The notes under the pieces: model-generated | Databases searched by the model: none | The model's input: the letters and a program-made list of their open reading frames with translations, nothing else | Told to the model about the DNA's origin: nothing | Shown: positions 8,269 through 16,682 of the stretch, piece by piece | How positions within the stretch are numbered: position 1 is the stretch's first letter | How the letters are laid out: each line of letters opens with the position of its first letter | Source: UBA1672 sp964352375 | GTDB lineage: Bacteria > Pseudomonadota > Alphaproteobacteria > Micavibrionales > Micavibrionaceae | Direction of reading: 5' to 3' | Assembly (NCBI GenBank): GCA_964352375.1 | Contig: CAYGSA010000001.1 | Span: 65,237 to 129,236, forward strand | Length of the DNA: 64,000 nt | Translations under genes and position numbers: made by a program

Positions 8269-8278
8269 AATGTACATT
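8269..8278. promoter_or_regulatory. Palindrome AATGTACATT upstream of mucR
   Basis: A perfect 10-bp dyad lies just upstream of the candidate -35 box. It could be an operator, but a palindrome of this length in AT-rich DNA also occurs by chance. Confidence 0.25.
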
Positions 8279-8328
8279 ACACATCTCCACTCTAATCTCA
8301 AGTCATGAAAGTGGATATTGCGTATTTT

Positions 8329-8976
8329 TTAAGGTTTGATTTTTCTAGGAGCGCGTTTGGGGGTTCCTATTTCAGGGCCGCGAAGATAGATTGGCGCTGT
8401 GCTGGTTTCATTTGGGTTTTCTTCATATTGTTGTATGGCTAATTCCGCGATGGCTTGGGGCGATATCATTTCTACATTTATAAAGCTCAATGTTTTTCTA
8501 CTTGTGACTTCTCCTTGAAACCGTTGATTTGCGTTTCCTACTATTTTGCATTGTGCCCCCCCTATTCGATCTACTATATTTTCTGCGTCGAGGCATGTTG
8601 GCTCTTCGTCAAAAATCTGGACATAGTAATCGTGCCGTTTGGTTTCGAGCAGCGTTACGCAGGGAGTCTCTATGTTTGCTGTTAATCTGACGGCTTTTAA
8701 TGTTGCAACGCCAACGACAGGCTTGTTTAGAACCATGCTTAACGTCTTTGCACACATGAGGCCAATACGCAGGCCGGCAAATGCTCCTGGGCCGCGTGTG
8801 ACAGCGATGAGGTCTATCTCTTGATAGTAGCCTACGATTTCCTCAATCATGGGGACGAGTTGCTCTGCCTGTCCGCGTTCCATTTGGAGTGTTTTCTCAG
8901 CGAGCATGCCTTTTTTATAATCATATAAACCTACGACGCAGCCTTGCAAGGCCGTATCAATAGACAAGACGCGCAT
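8329..8976 (-). CDS. tsaB: tRNA threonylcarbamoyladenosine biosynthesis protein TsaB
   Basis: TsaB is the inactive ASKHA-fold partner of TsaD in making t6A37 on ANN-decoding tRNAs. ATG 8974-8976 gives 215 residues starting MRVLSIDTA, the family start; the frame is open further but the additional 23 residues overlap nfu. The key motif TRGPGAFAGLRIG (residues near 60) is present. The rimI gene often found next is absent; mucR follows instead after a gap of about 120 bases. Confidence 0.9.
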   Translation of the reverse strand: MRVLSIDTALQGCVVGLYDYKKGMLAEKTLQMERGQAEQLVPMIEEIVGYYQEIDLIAVTRGPGAFAGLRIGLMCAKTLSMVLNKPVVGVATLKAVRLTANIETPCVTLLETKRHDYYVQIFDEEPTCLDAENIVDRIGGAQCKIVGNANQRFQGEVTSRKTLSFINVEMISPQAIAELAIQQYEENPNETSTAPIYLRGPEIGTPKRAPRKIKP

Positions 8977-8980
8977 GGGG

Positions 8981-9541
8981 TTAGTATATCTCAGAGGGGC
9001 GAACCTCAAGTACTTCTGGAATATAATGCTTGAGCATGCTTTCAATGCCTGATTTGAGCGTCATGGTCGAGCTTGGACAACCCGCACAGGCGCCTTGCAT
9101 CTGAAGATATACAATCCCGCCTTCAAAGCGTTCAAAGACGATATCTCCGCCATCCATCGCGACCATTGGGCGAACGCGTTCGTCGAGCAGCTCTTTGATT
9201 TGCGTAGTTATTTCATTGTCTTCCTCTTTTGGCTTTCGCGGGGCGGTGTTTATGTTTGTATCCAAAATTGGTTGATTTGTTGAGAGATGCTCCATCAACA
9301 ATGCGAGGATCATCGGCTTTAACATTGACCAATCTGTGTCGTCAGCCTTGCTAACAGAAACGAAATCACTTGCGAGAAATACCCGCTTTACGCCTGTTAT
9401 TCCGAATAAGCGTTTGGCCAAAGGTGATTTTACGGCATCTGCTTCGGATGAAAAATCCATTGTACCGCTTTCGAGAATTCCTTGCCCAGGCAAGAATTTT
9501 AATGTTGCCGGGTTCGGCGTTTCTTCTGTTTGGATAAACAT
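8981..9541 (-). CDS. NifU/Nfu-family Fe-S cluster scaffold (HIRIP/Nfu1 type)
   Basis: The 186-residue protein has the Nfu N-terminal domain (MFIQTEETPNPATLKFLPG) and a C-terminal NifU domain with the cluster-binding CAGCPSS. It would deliver 4Fe-4S clusters to enzymes such as lipoyl synthase or respiratory proteins. It ends 4 bases before the TsaB start and follows the universal stress gene, a linkage common in Rhodospirillales-like genomes. Confidence 0.92.
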   Translation of the reverse strand: MFIQTEETPNPATLKFLPGQGILESGTMDFSSEADAVKSPLAKRLFGITGVKRVFLASDFVSVSKADDTDWSMLKPMILALLMEHLSTNQPILDTNINTAPRKPKEEDNEITTQIKELLDERVRPMVAMDGGDIVFERFEGGIVYLQMQGACAGCPSSTMTLKSGIESMLKHYIPEVLEVRPSEIY

Positions 9542-9557
9542 TTTAATGCCCTCTATC

Positions 9558-10013
9558 TTAATCGTGTTCGCTGGGCACGATCATAAGGGGAACTTTCAAA
9601 CGTTCAAGCCCTTTGCCTGAAAAATAAGACACTAGTGCCCCTGGCTTCGAAGTATTAGAGGCTTTGGCCAAAACCAATGCGGCAATGTTCGGATTTTCTT
9701 CTAGTGTTCTAAGGATGGTATCGCTACGATCTCCGTCTTCTATGCATACCATTGGAATTTTTTCTGTTTGCTCTATGACTCGCCCTGCACCATCCCATAT
9801 GGTTTGTTCGGCACGGCTGCGAAGCTCCTTATTTATTTGTACTTCAATATTTTGCCAGTTTTGAACGGGGCCTTTTTCGATGACGTACAACAGCGCGACG
9901 TAGCCATCTTCAGCATTTGCGAAATCAGCGGCGTAATCAATTGCACTTGTGCATTCCTCACTTCCATCGAGAACGACAAGAAAGATGCCTTTTCTGTTTT
10001 TATTTACGGTCAT
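9558..10013 (-). CDS. Universal stress protein (UspA family)
   Basis: A 151-residue single Usp domain with the alpha/beta start FLVVLDGSEECTSAIDYAADFA and a C-terminal strand LKVPLMIVPS. The loop before the last helices (LVSYFSGKGLERL) is a modified version of the ATP-binding G-x2-G-x9-G(S/T) region, so ATP binding is uncertain. It is in the trpS/murJ-nfu-tsaB neighbourhood, as in relatives. Substrate or trigger unknown. Confidence 0.85.
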   Translation of the reverse strand: MTVNKNRKGIFLVVLDGSEECTSAIDYAADFANAEDGYVALLYVIEKGPVQNWQNIEVQINKELRSRAEQTIWDGAGRVIEQTEKIPMVCIEDGDRSDTILRTLEENPNIAALVLAKASNTSKPGALVSYFSGKGLERLKVPLMIVPSEHD

Positions 10014-10029
10014 TCACACACCTCCTACT

Positions 10030-10764
10030 CTATGGCCTTACCTTTAACACACTCACCAGCCATCCAGCAAAAATAGCAAGGAAAATACATACCAGCGCGT
10101 ATAGTGTACTATATTTGTGCGCGACGTCAAAAATAAAGGCATTCAGACCAACCTGCTCGACCTTAAACATACTAATATCATGCTGAATTATTTCACCATT
10201 TTGAAGAAGATAGCTGTGGATTTTGTAGTTTCCCGTTGGGGCTGCGGCAGGGACTTCGAAATGAACGCGGAAGAACGTATTGCTTAAGAACTTTAGTTCA
10301 GCGCTTTTAGCAAAATATACAGCATCGCGACGTTTTTTATCCTTCAGGGCGTCTTGAAACGTTTTAAGCTCTGTTGGGTTTTTTGTTTTTACGGGGTTTT
10401 CATCAAATAATGCATCATAGCCTATTCCGTTTTTGCGTAAAATTACTTGTGTTGTCTCTTTGTTTTCATCAAGACTTGTCGCGTATTGGTAATAACCGGG
10501 CATACTTTTGAAATTTACAGAGCTTGCATTCACCCACGCTCCGAGAATACGGGCTTTCTTCCATATATCGATACTGACAGTTGGACCTTCGACAACAATA
10601 ACAACATCGTGCTTTGGTTGCTTGCGACTCCCAAAGACCTCTATGGAAGAGCCCACAAACCCAACAGTTACGTCTATCTTCTCACGAGCAGTTTGAGTGA
10701 AGAGCTCTTGTGATAGCGCCGGTTTTGAGATTATTAATATCAGCATCAGAAGCAACCTTGTCAT
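10030..10764 (-). CDS. TIGR02186-family exported/membrane protein
   Basis: The 244-residue protein has a Sec signal peptide (MTRLLLMLILIISKPALSQ), a periplasmic beta-rich body and one C-terminal membrane span (about 215-238, YALVCIFLAIFAGWLVSVL). This topology and the phrases EKIDVTVGFVGSSIEVFG and GPTVSIDIWKKARILGAWVNA match TIGR02186, an alphaproteobacterial family of unknown function. It overlaps the TauE/SafE gene by 4 bases (ATGA), the partner it is usually found with, so the two products probably work together in anion export. Confidence 0.85.
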   Translation of the reverse strand: MTRLLLMLILIISKPALSQELFTQTAREKIDVTVGFVGSSIEVFGSRKQPKHDVVIVVEGPTVSIDIWKKARILGAWVNASSVNFKSMPGYYQYATSLDENKETTQVILRKNGIGYDALFDENPVKTKNPTELKTFQDALKDKKRRDAVYFAKSAELKFLSNTFFRVHFEVPAAAPTGNYKIHSYLLQNGEIIQHDISMFKVEQVGLNAFIFDVAHKYSTLYALVCIFLAIFAGWLVSVLKVRP

Positions 10765-11672
10765 TTTATTATGACCTCATAAAGCTCTCCTGGGCTAAGG
10801 AAGAGCTGAATACCGAGTTTTGTGCAGACCGCCAGAACGATTAATGCCAAGATTACCCTTGCGCGGGCGCCGGTGACTTTTTGGGATGCGACCAACCCTG
10901 CACGTGCACCCAGAACGCCGCCTAATATTAAGAAGAATGCTAGTGTTATGTCTACGCTGTTGCTTACGGTCGAATGCATTATAGTTGCAAAGGCGCTGGT
11001 GAATATGATTTGAAACAGGGACGTACCTGCAACGAGCAATGGTGGCATACCGAGAATATAAATCATTGCAGGTACGAGTAGAAAGCCTCCGCCCACACCC
11101 ATTGTGACCACAAGAAAACCACTGACAAACCCTATAGTGCCTGGCACAAGAGCGCTCATATATAACTTAGAGCGCGGGAAACGCATTTTCCATGGAAGCT
11201 TAGACATTAATGTTGGTGATTTTAGGCGGTTAAACTCTGATTTAACGGATTTCTTTTTAAGCATGGTGAACATGCCTTCAAACAACATCATAATACCGAT
11301 GGAGCCGAGTAGCACGATATAGAGCAGTGCAATGACCAGATCTATCTGACCCATATTTTTAATGAATTGGAAAAAGACCATTCCGATGATGGTGCCGAAA
11401 AATCCGCCTATCAGCATGATGGTTCCGATTAAGAAATCAACGTGACCACGCCGCCAATAGCCCATGACACCGCTTGTGCCCGCGGCAATTAATTGACTCC
11501 CCTGTGTTCCAACGGCGACTGCGGATGGTATTCCCATGAACATCAAAAGAGGCGTTGTTAAAAAGCCCCCACCCACGCCAAAAATGCCTGATATAAAGCC
11601 TACGAATGCGCCCAGCATAAAGATAACCTCTATGGGCACGCTCATTTCAGCGATGGGTAGGTATATCTGCAT
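10761..11672 (-). CDS. TauE/SafE-family membrane transporter
   Basis: This 303-residue protein has about eight membrane spans and the duplicated family motif: GFISGIFGVGGGFLTTPLLM (near 25-45) and GFVSGFLVVTMGVGGGFLLVPAM (near 180-200). TauE/SafE proteins are proposed sulfite or sulfonate exporters; the substrate here cannot be read from sequence. It is translationally coupled to the downstream TIGR02186 gene. Confidence 0.9.
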   Translation of the reverse strand: MQIYLPIAEMSVPIEVIFMLGAFVGFISGIFGVGGGFLTTPLLMFMGIPSAVAVGTQGSQLIAAGTSGVMGYWRRGHVDFLIGTIMLIGGFFGTIIGMVFFQFIKNMGQIDLVIALLYIVLLGSIGIMMLFEGMFTMLKKKSVKSEFNRLKSPTLMSKLPWKMRFPRSKLYMSALVPGTIGFVSGFLVVTMGVGGGFLLVPAMIYILGMPPLLVAGTSLFQIIFTSAFATIMHSTVSNSVDITLAFFLILGGVLGARAGLVASQKVTGARARVILALIVLAVCTKLGIQLFLSPGELYEVIIK

Positions 11673-11796
11673 CCTTATATGGACCCGCGTTTATTTTTGC
11701 CTGTTATAGCATGCGAGAAATTATGATGCAAAAAATTAAAATTTAAAGTGTTTCTAGTGACTTAGATCATTTTATACGCAAAAACGTGCATTTTTT

Positions 11797-12453
11797 CTAG
11801 AACTTGTAGTTTTCAAGCTCTGTCGGGCCTTTGACGTTTGTTGGCTTATCCGAAAGAAACCCACGGTAGCTACCCTGAGGTGTTTTTTGGCGTTTGTCTG
11901 TGAAATCTAAAGACTTAACAATGCTCAGAAAAGCAGGACGCCATTTGTGATAGACTGTTTCCTCGGCAGAGCAATCAGCAGCATACATTTTGTTGCGGTA
12001 TAGAGATACGAACATGACACCCTTTTTTCTAACGATCGGCCCTTCAGCCGTTTCGAAGCTTGCTTCTGCCATGCTTGCAAACCCAATCCCTAAACCAGCC
12101 TGATCACGGAACGTGTTTATTTCGATGTCGTTATATTCACCAAGATACGTTTTCCAAAATTCGTAACTATATGCCACGCGCTGAACATCGGTTTCGAATT
12201 TATTAGGATATATTGAGAAGCGACGGTCTTCACGAACACGGACGCGGCATTCCGCATATTCATTCGGGCCTGGACCTGCGATTGTTAACTTATCATCTGA
12301 TTTTTGGTTGTTTATTATAGCCCAACTGTCAGGGAAGCTGATCGAGAATAAGTCATCTTTATCTTCTATATAGAAGATTTCTGCTTGCGCGGCTGGAACC
12401 AGCAATGCGCAGAACGTTGCGCCGAGAATAAGTGATTTTACTTTTGAAAACAT
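11797..12453 (-). CDS. Exported protein of unknown function
   Basis: A 218-residue protein with a clear signal peptide (MFSKVKSLILGATFCALLVPAAQA, cut after AQA). The mature part starts EIFYIEDKDDLFSISFPDSW, which recalls PsbP-like or lipoprotein-type small periplasmic domains, and it has three cysteines spaced as possible disulfides. No enzyme motif is visible. It stands alone downstream of trpS. Confidence 0.7.
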   Translation of the reverse strand: MFSKVKSLILGATFCALLVPAAQAEIFYIEDKDDLFSISFPDSWAIINNQKSDDKLTIAGPGPNEYAECRVRVREDRRFSIYPNKFETDVQRVAYSYEFWKTYLGEYNDIEINTFRDQAGLGIGFASMAEASFETAEGPIVRKKGVMFVSLYRNKMYAADCSAEETVYHKWRPAFLSIVKSLDFTDKRQKTPQGSYRGFLSDKPTNVKGPTELENYKF

Positions 12454-12531
12454 GATATACGCTATCCCAATTCATTAACTCTGAGATTATTGTGCACCGT
12501 GGCGGTGCGAAATGCAAACATCTTTTTGATA

Positions 12532-13533
12532 TTACGTATAGAAACCCATGATGTCTTGCACATCTTTTAGGACGCCTGTTGCTATCTCACGGGCGTTTTC
12601 AGCGCCTTTTAAAAGGACACCATCAACATAATCAGGGTTTTTCATGAGATCATTCATCTTCTCGCTAATTGGCGCGAGATGTTCAACGGCAACTTCTGCA
12701 AGCGCTGGCTTGAACGCTCCGAATTGTTGGCCTGCATGTTGCTTAATAACCTCTTCCCGCGAGATATTGGCGAGTGCGGCATAGAGGGTTACAAGGTTTA
12801 TTGCTTCAGGTCTGCCTTCAAGATCTTTCAGATTGTCCGGTAGCGGGTCGGGATCTGTTTTTGCTTTCTTGATTTTCTTGAGAATCAAATCAGCATCGTC
12901 TGTAAGATTAATTCGTGTCATGTCAGAATCGGCAGACTTGCTCATTTTCTGTGTTCCATCGCGCAGGGACATCACGCGCGGTGCGGGGCCTGTGATGACG
13001 GGCTCGGGCTGTGGGAAGAATTCTTTTCCATAGCGCGTATTGAATGTTGAAGCCAAATCGCGGGTGAGTTCAAGATGTTGTTTTTGGTCTTCCCCCACAG
13101 GCACGTGCGTTGCCTTGTAGATTAAGATATCGGCAGCCATGAGGACTGGGTAGGCAAAAAGGCCGAGCCCTGCACGTTCCTTGTTTTTTCCAGCCTTGTC
13201 CTTGAATTGCGTCATGCGCTCTAGCTTGCCCATTTGCGCCATGGTGGCGAAGAGCCACATCAGCTGTGAGTGCTCTGGCACGTGGGATTGTACAAAGATG
13301 CTGGATTTAAGCGGGTCAATGCCCGCGGCGATGTAGGCCGCGGCGATTTCACGCGTTGCGGCGGCGAGCCCGCTTGGGTCGTAATCTAAGGTGATCGCGT
13401 GGAGGTCTACGACACCGTATAGGCGCTCGAAGTTTGGTTTTTCTTGAAAATCCACCCAGTTTTTGAGCGCGCCTAAGTAGTTCCCTAAGTGGAGCTGGCT
13501 GGTGGGTTGCATGCAAGAGAGAATGCGATTCAT
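12532..13533 (-). CDS. trpS: Tryptophanyl-tRNA synthetase
   Basis: TrpRS of 333 residues, class Ic. Motifs: the HIGH-like QLHLGNYLGAL at residues 13-23 and the KMSKS loop (QKMSKS, near 197). The segment AYPVLMAADIL forms the Trp pocket region. It starts 6 bases after murJ ends, so both are likely one operon. Confidence 0.97.
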   Translation of the reverse strand: MNRILSCMQPTSQLHLGNYLGALKNWVDFQEKPNFERLYGVVDLHAITLDYDPSGLAAATREIAAAYIAAGIDPLKSSIFVQSHVPEHSQLMWLFATMAQMGKLERMTQFKDKAGKNKERAGLGLFAYPVLMAADILIYKATHVPVGEDQKQHLELTRDLASTFNTRYGKEFFPQPEPVITGPAPRVMSLRDGTQKMSKSADSDMTRINLTDDADLILKKIKKAKTDPDPLPDNLKDLEGRPEAINLVTLYAALANISREEVIKQHAGQQFGAFKPALAEVAVEHLAPISEKMNDLMKNPDYVDGVLLKGAENAREIATGVLKDVQDIMGFYT

Positions 13534-13539
13534 GTGATT

Positions 13540-15078
13540 TTACCTTTTTAATAAATATCGTTTTACGTCTGCGCGTTTTACGGCGCCTGTTCCTAAGATC
13601 ATCGCGGCGTAGATGCCTAAGCCTGCGATCACAATCCCTGCTAAGCCGATGATTTGCATGATCATTGTACCATTAAACATGGGCTGTAGGAGCAGCGAAA
13701 GACTATATACGCATGCGCCCATGATACAAGAGGATGCGATGATTTTTGGGATATTGCGCAGGAATGCATTATCGAATTTTGCATGAGGATGTCCCTTTAA
13801 TGCATTGATATGCATATAAAATTGTATCCACGCAGTTAATCCTGTGGCGAGTGCGATACCGACCACGCCAATGAATTGAATGAACAGAATACTGAGGGCG
13901 ATGTTTAAAAGTGTCGCGATGATTGATATTTTGACGGGTGTTTTTGTGTCCTCGCGCGCCCAGTGCGCAGTTGAGAAGACTTTGATTGCGATGTAGGCGG
14001 GCAGACCAAGCGCATAAGCCATCAGGACTTGCGCCGTCATTGCGCTGTCCGTAGCGGTGAATTCACCACGCTCAAACAGAACTGTGATGAGTGTTAGGGG
14101 CATAATGCCGAGAGCGATAGCGGCAGGCAGGCCGAGTAAGAGGCAGTATTCCAGTGCGCGGTTGAAGAGATGACGTGCCTCGCCTGTTTCTTTGGTCATG
14201 GCTTTGGAGAGCATGGGGAGGAGCGCGGTTCCTACGGCTATGCCGACAACGCCAAGGGGAAGTTGGTTGAGGCGATCTGCGTAGTACAGGTAAGAGATTG
14301 AACCTGATTCCAAAAACGACGCCATAATGAGGTCTGCGAACAGGTTGATATGTACGACCCCTGCCCCGATGACGGCTGGCCCCATCAATCTGAAAACCTT
14401 TTTAATGTCTGCATTGAACTTAGGCACCGCAAAGGTGATTTTCACGCCAGCTTTGCGGGCACATATCCAGAGGAAGAGGAATTGTAAGACGCCTGCGCTT
14501 AAGAGTCCGTAGGAAAGCGCGTGCCCGACGGATTCGAACTTATCGCTGATGAGGAGCGCGGCTATTAAAGAGAGGTTGAACAGCACTGGTGCAAAGGCGA
14601 ATGGTGCAAAACGGTTCAGGGCGTTCATGACCCCGCCTAAGAGCGCCGTCAAAGACATTAAGAGTAAGTACGGGAATGTTATCCGTGATAGTTCTACTGC
14701 AGTGTTGAAGCGAAGCGGGTCATCGTAGAAGCCTGGTGCAAGTGCACTTATGATGTAGGGCATGCCAATCAGTGCGAGGCACGTAAATGCACTTAAAATG
14801 CTGAGCATCACCATGAAGGCGTTGGAGGCGAAGTTATCGGCTGCCTCTTGATTTTCGTTACTCAACGTTTTGGAATATAATGGGACGAAGACGATGCTAA
14901 ATGCGCCCTCTGCGGTGACGCGGCGGAAGAAGTTTGGTAGCTTTAGCGCCACAAAGAACGCGTCAGCGATAGGCCCTGCCCCCAGATACGCAGCCGTCAG
15001 CATATCGCGGGCAAATCCTGCAATGCGGGACAGGCCAGTTAAACCAGCGACGGTAGCCATAGCTTTTACGAGTTTCAT
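13540..15078 (-). CDS. murJ: Lipid II flippase MurJ
   Basis: This 512-residue MOP-superfamily protein has about 14 membrane segments. The N-terminus SRIAGFARDMLTAAYLGAGPIADAFFVALKLPNFFRR is diagnostic for MurJ, including the essential Arg residues. It moves lipid II across the inner membrane for peptidoglycan synthesis. The order murJ-trpS is conserved in alphaproteobacteria. It is divergent from ubiE across only 37 bases, which must hold both start regions. Confidence 0.96.
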   Translation of the reverse strand: MKLVKAMATVAGLTGLSRIAGFARDMLTAAYLGAGPIADAFFVALKLPNFFRRVTAEGAFSIVFVPLYSKTLSNENQEAADNFASNAFMVMLSILSAFTCLALIGMPYIISALAPGFYDDPLRFNTAVELSRITFPYLLLMSLTALLGGVMNALNRFAPFAFAPVLFNLSLIAALLISDKFESVGHALSYGLLSAGVLQFLFLWICARKAGVKITFAVPKFNADIKKVFRLMGPAVIGAGVVHINLFADLIMASFLESGSISYLYYADRLNQLPLGVVGIAVGTALLPMLSKAMTKETGEARHLFNRALEYCLLLGLPAAIALGIMPLTLITVLFERGEFTATDSAMTAQVLMAYALGLPAYIAIKVFSTAHWAREDTKTPVKISIIATLLNIALSILFIQFIGVVGIALATGLTAWIQFYMHINALKGHPHAKFDNAFLRNIPKIIASSCIMGACVYSLSLLLQPMFNGTMIMQIIGLAGIVIAGLGIYAAMILGTGAVKRADVKRYLLKR

Positions 15079-15115
15079 ATGATAAGTCGTATCACAGCTT
15101 AAGGAGAATAACAGT

Positions 15116-15880
15116 ATGCAGAATCCTGAAAAATCATGGTTTGGGGAAAAAGAAGTCAGCCCTGAGGAGAAAACTCAAGGCGTTATTGGTGTTTTTGACA
15201 GTGTTGCCGATCAATATGACCTGATGAATGACTTTATGAGTGGTGGCTTGCATCGCTTGTGGAAAGATCAGTTTATTCGTATGATCCGTCCACGTCAGAG
15301 CATTGCTGGACGTCCTGCTGATTACCTTGATGTTGCGGGTGGGACTGGTGACATTGCGTTTCGCATTCGTAAGAAAACTGGCGTTGGGGCGAATATTACG
15401 CTGTGTGACCTTAATGAGAATATGCTGAGCGTTGGGCGGAACCGAGCCATTGATAAGGGCTGGATTGATGATTTTAGCTGGGTTACTGGCAATGCGGAGA
15501 GCTTGCCGATACCTGACAATTCTGTGGATGTTTATACGATTGCCTTTGGATTGCGCAATGTCACACACATAGATACGGGGCTGGCGGAGGCTTATCGTGT
15601 GCTGCGCCCGGGTGGGACGTTCTTTTGTCTTGAGTTTTCGCATGTGCGGCCAAAGATTTTGGCGAAGGCCTATGATCTTTATTCCTATAATGTAATTCCG
15701 CGACTCGGCAAGGCCGTTGCGAATGATGAAGAGAGTTATCAGTATTTAGTCGAAAGTATTCGTAAATTTCCTACGCAGCGCAAACTTGTGAAGCGTATTG
15801 AGCAAGCGGGCTTTAAATCTGCACGTTACACGAACTTTTCTGCGGGCATTGTTGCGGTTCATCAAGGTACTAAAATATAG
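15116..15880 (+). CDS. ubiE: Demethylmenaquinone/2-methoxy-6-polyprenyl-benzoquinol methyltransferase UbiE
   Basis: The 254-residue class I methyltransferase carries the UbiE signatures YDLMNDFMSGGLHRLWKD, the SAM motif YLDVAGGTGDIAF and YTIAFGLRNVT, plus RVLRPGG. It adds the C2 methyl group in ubiquinone synthesis. AAGGAG lies 9 bases before ATG 15116. Together with UbiK at 6.3 kb this points to an aerobic ubiquinone pathway. Confidence 0.96.
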   Translation: MQNPEKSWFGEKEVSPEEKTQGVIGVFDSVADQYDLMNDFMSGGLHRLWKDQFIRMIRPRQSIAGRPADYLDVAGGTGDIAFRIRKKTGVGANITLCDLNENMLSVGRNRAIDKGWIDDFSWVTGNAESLPIPDNSVDVYTIAFGLRNVTHIDTGLAEAYRVLRPGGTFFCLEFSHVRPKILAKAYDLYSYNVIPRLGKAVANDEESYQYLVESIRKFPTQRKLVKRIEQAGFKSARYTNFSAGIVAVHQGTKI

Positions 15881-15918
15881 ACTTGTGCATAGTTTTGTGA
15901 CCCTAAAACGCTTTTCGT

Positions 15919-15948
15919 TTGACTCTTTGAATAGTAGTGATGCATTAT
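15919..15948 (+). promoter_or_regulatory. Candidate sigma-70 promoter
   Basis: TTGACT (15919-15924) and CATTAT (15943-15948) are 18 bases apart, 35 bases before the start of the Ala-rich protein gene. Confidence 0.5.
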
Positions 15949-15982
15949 CCGCGAACTTTTCACTAATTTGGATGAGAGACAA

Positions 15983-16603
15983 ATGAGCAATTTTACAAAA
16001 TCTATTATGTACTCAACTACTGTTCTTGCCGCTGGGCTTGTTGCAGTATTCGCAATTTACAATACTGTGTCTGATAAAGATGCATCAGAGCTTGCAGGTA
16101 TTACGCCTGCTGCTGGCGGGAGCGAGCTTGGCCTTAACTTTGAAGGCGTATCTTCGGCAGTTGATGGCGTAGCATCAGGTATTTCTGAAGCGGCTGGCGA
16201 TGCTTATGAAGGTGGTGCAAAACTAGCGGAAAACGCTACTGAGGCTGTTTCTGCTACCGCTGCAGCGGCTGGTGATTCTGCTTCTGATGCGGCTGGCGCT
16301 GTTGCTGATGGCGCCGCCAAAGCAGTTGACGGTGCAAAAGAAGCCGCCTCTAATGTTGCTGATGGTGCTGCTAAGGCTTATAAAACAACAAAGGATGCCG
16401 CTACTGGCGCAGTTGAGAGCACATCTGAAGCACTAAATGATAAAACGGACGCTGCTGGTGAAGCGGTTGAGGCTGTTACGCCTGCTGCTGGTGCGGAAGA
16501 CACTATAGAAGAAGGCACTGAAGCGGCTGCTGATGTTGCTGAAGATATAAGCGAAGATGCAGGTGCGGCTGTTGAAGACGCGAAAGAGATGATTAAGCAC
16601 TAA
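15983..16603 (+). CDS. Membrane-anchored Ala-rich amphipathic repeat protein
   Basis: ATG 15983 (GAGAGA upstream) gives 206 residues; an ATG 5 codons earlier is also open. An N-terminal hydrophobic segment (residues about 6-26, IMYSTTVLAAGLVAVFAIY) is a signal anchor. The rest is low-complexity and helical, built from Ala, Gly, Asp, Glu, Val with imperfect units like AADGAAKAV, KEAASNVADGAAKAY and ending in an acidic tail. The composition recalls LEA-like or apolipoprotein-like proteins, but repeats are irregular. It is followed by a strong terminator, so it is a single-gene transcript. Function unknown. Confidence 0.7.
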   Translation: MSNFTKSIMYSTTVLAAGLVAVFAIYNTVSDKDASELAGITPAAGGSELGLNFEGVSSAVDGVASGISEAAGDAYEGGAKLAENATEAVSATAAAAGDSASDAAGAVADGAAKAVDGAKEAASNVADGAAKAYKTTKDAATGAVESTSEALNDKTDAAGEAVEAVTPAAGAEDTIEEGTEAAADVAEDISEDAGAAVEDAKEMIKH

Positions 16604-16632
16604 GCTTGAATAATCTCTTTAAACACAGTATT

Positions 16633-16670
16633 AAAAAGCCTTGCATATATTTGCAGGGCTTTTTCTTTTG
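16633..16670 (+). terminator. Rho-independent terminator
   Basis: AAAAAGCC-T-TGCA pairs with TGCA-G-GGCTTTTT, followed by further T residues. It ends the transcript of the Ala-rich protein gene and separates it from coaBC; it lies only 13 bases before the coaBC start. Confidence 0.85.
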
Positions 16671-16682
16671 GAGATATGGCTG

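Noticed and set aside
15134..15643. 169-residue minus-strand ORF opposite ubiE
   Set aside because: Composition is Asn/Arg/Lys-rich and domainless, while the plus strand encodes a complete UbiE.
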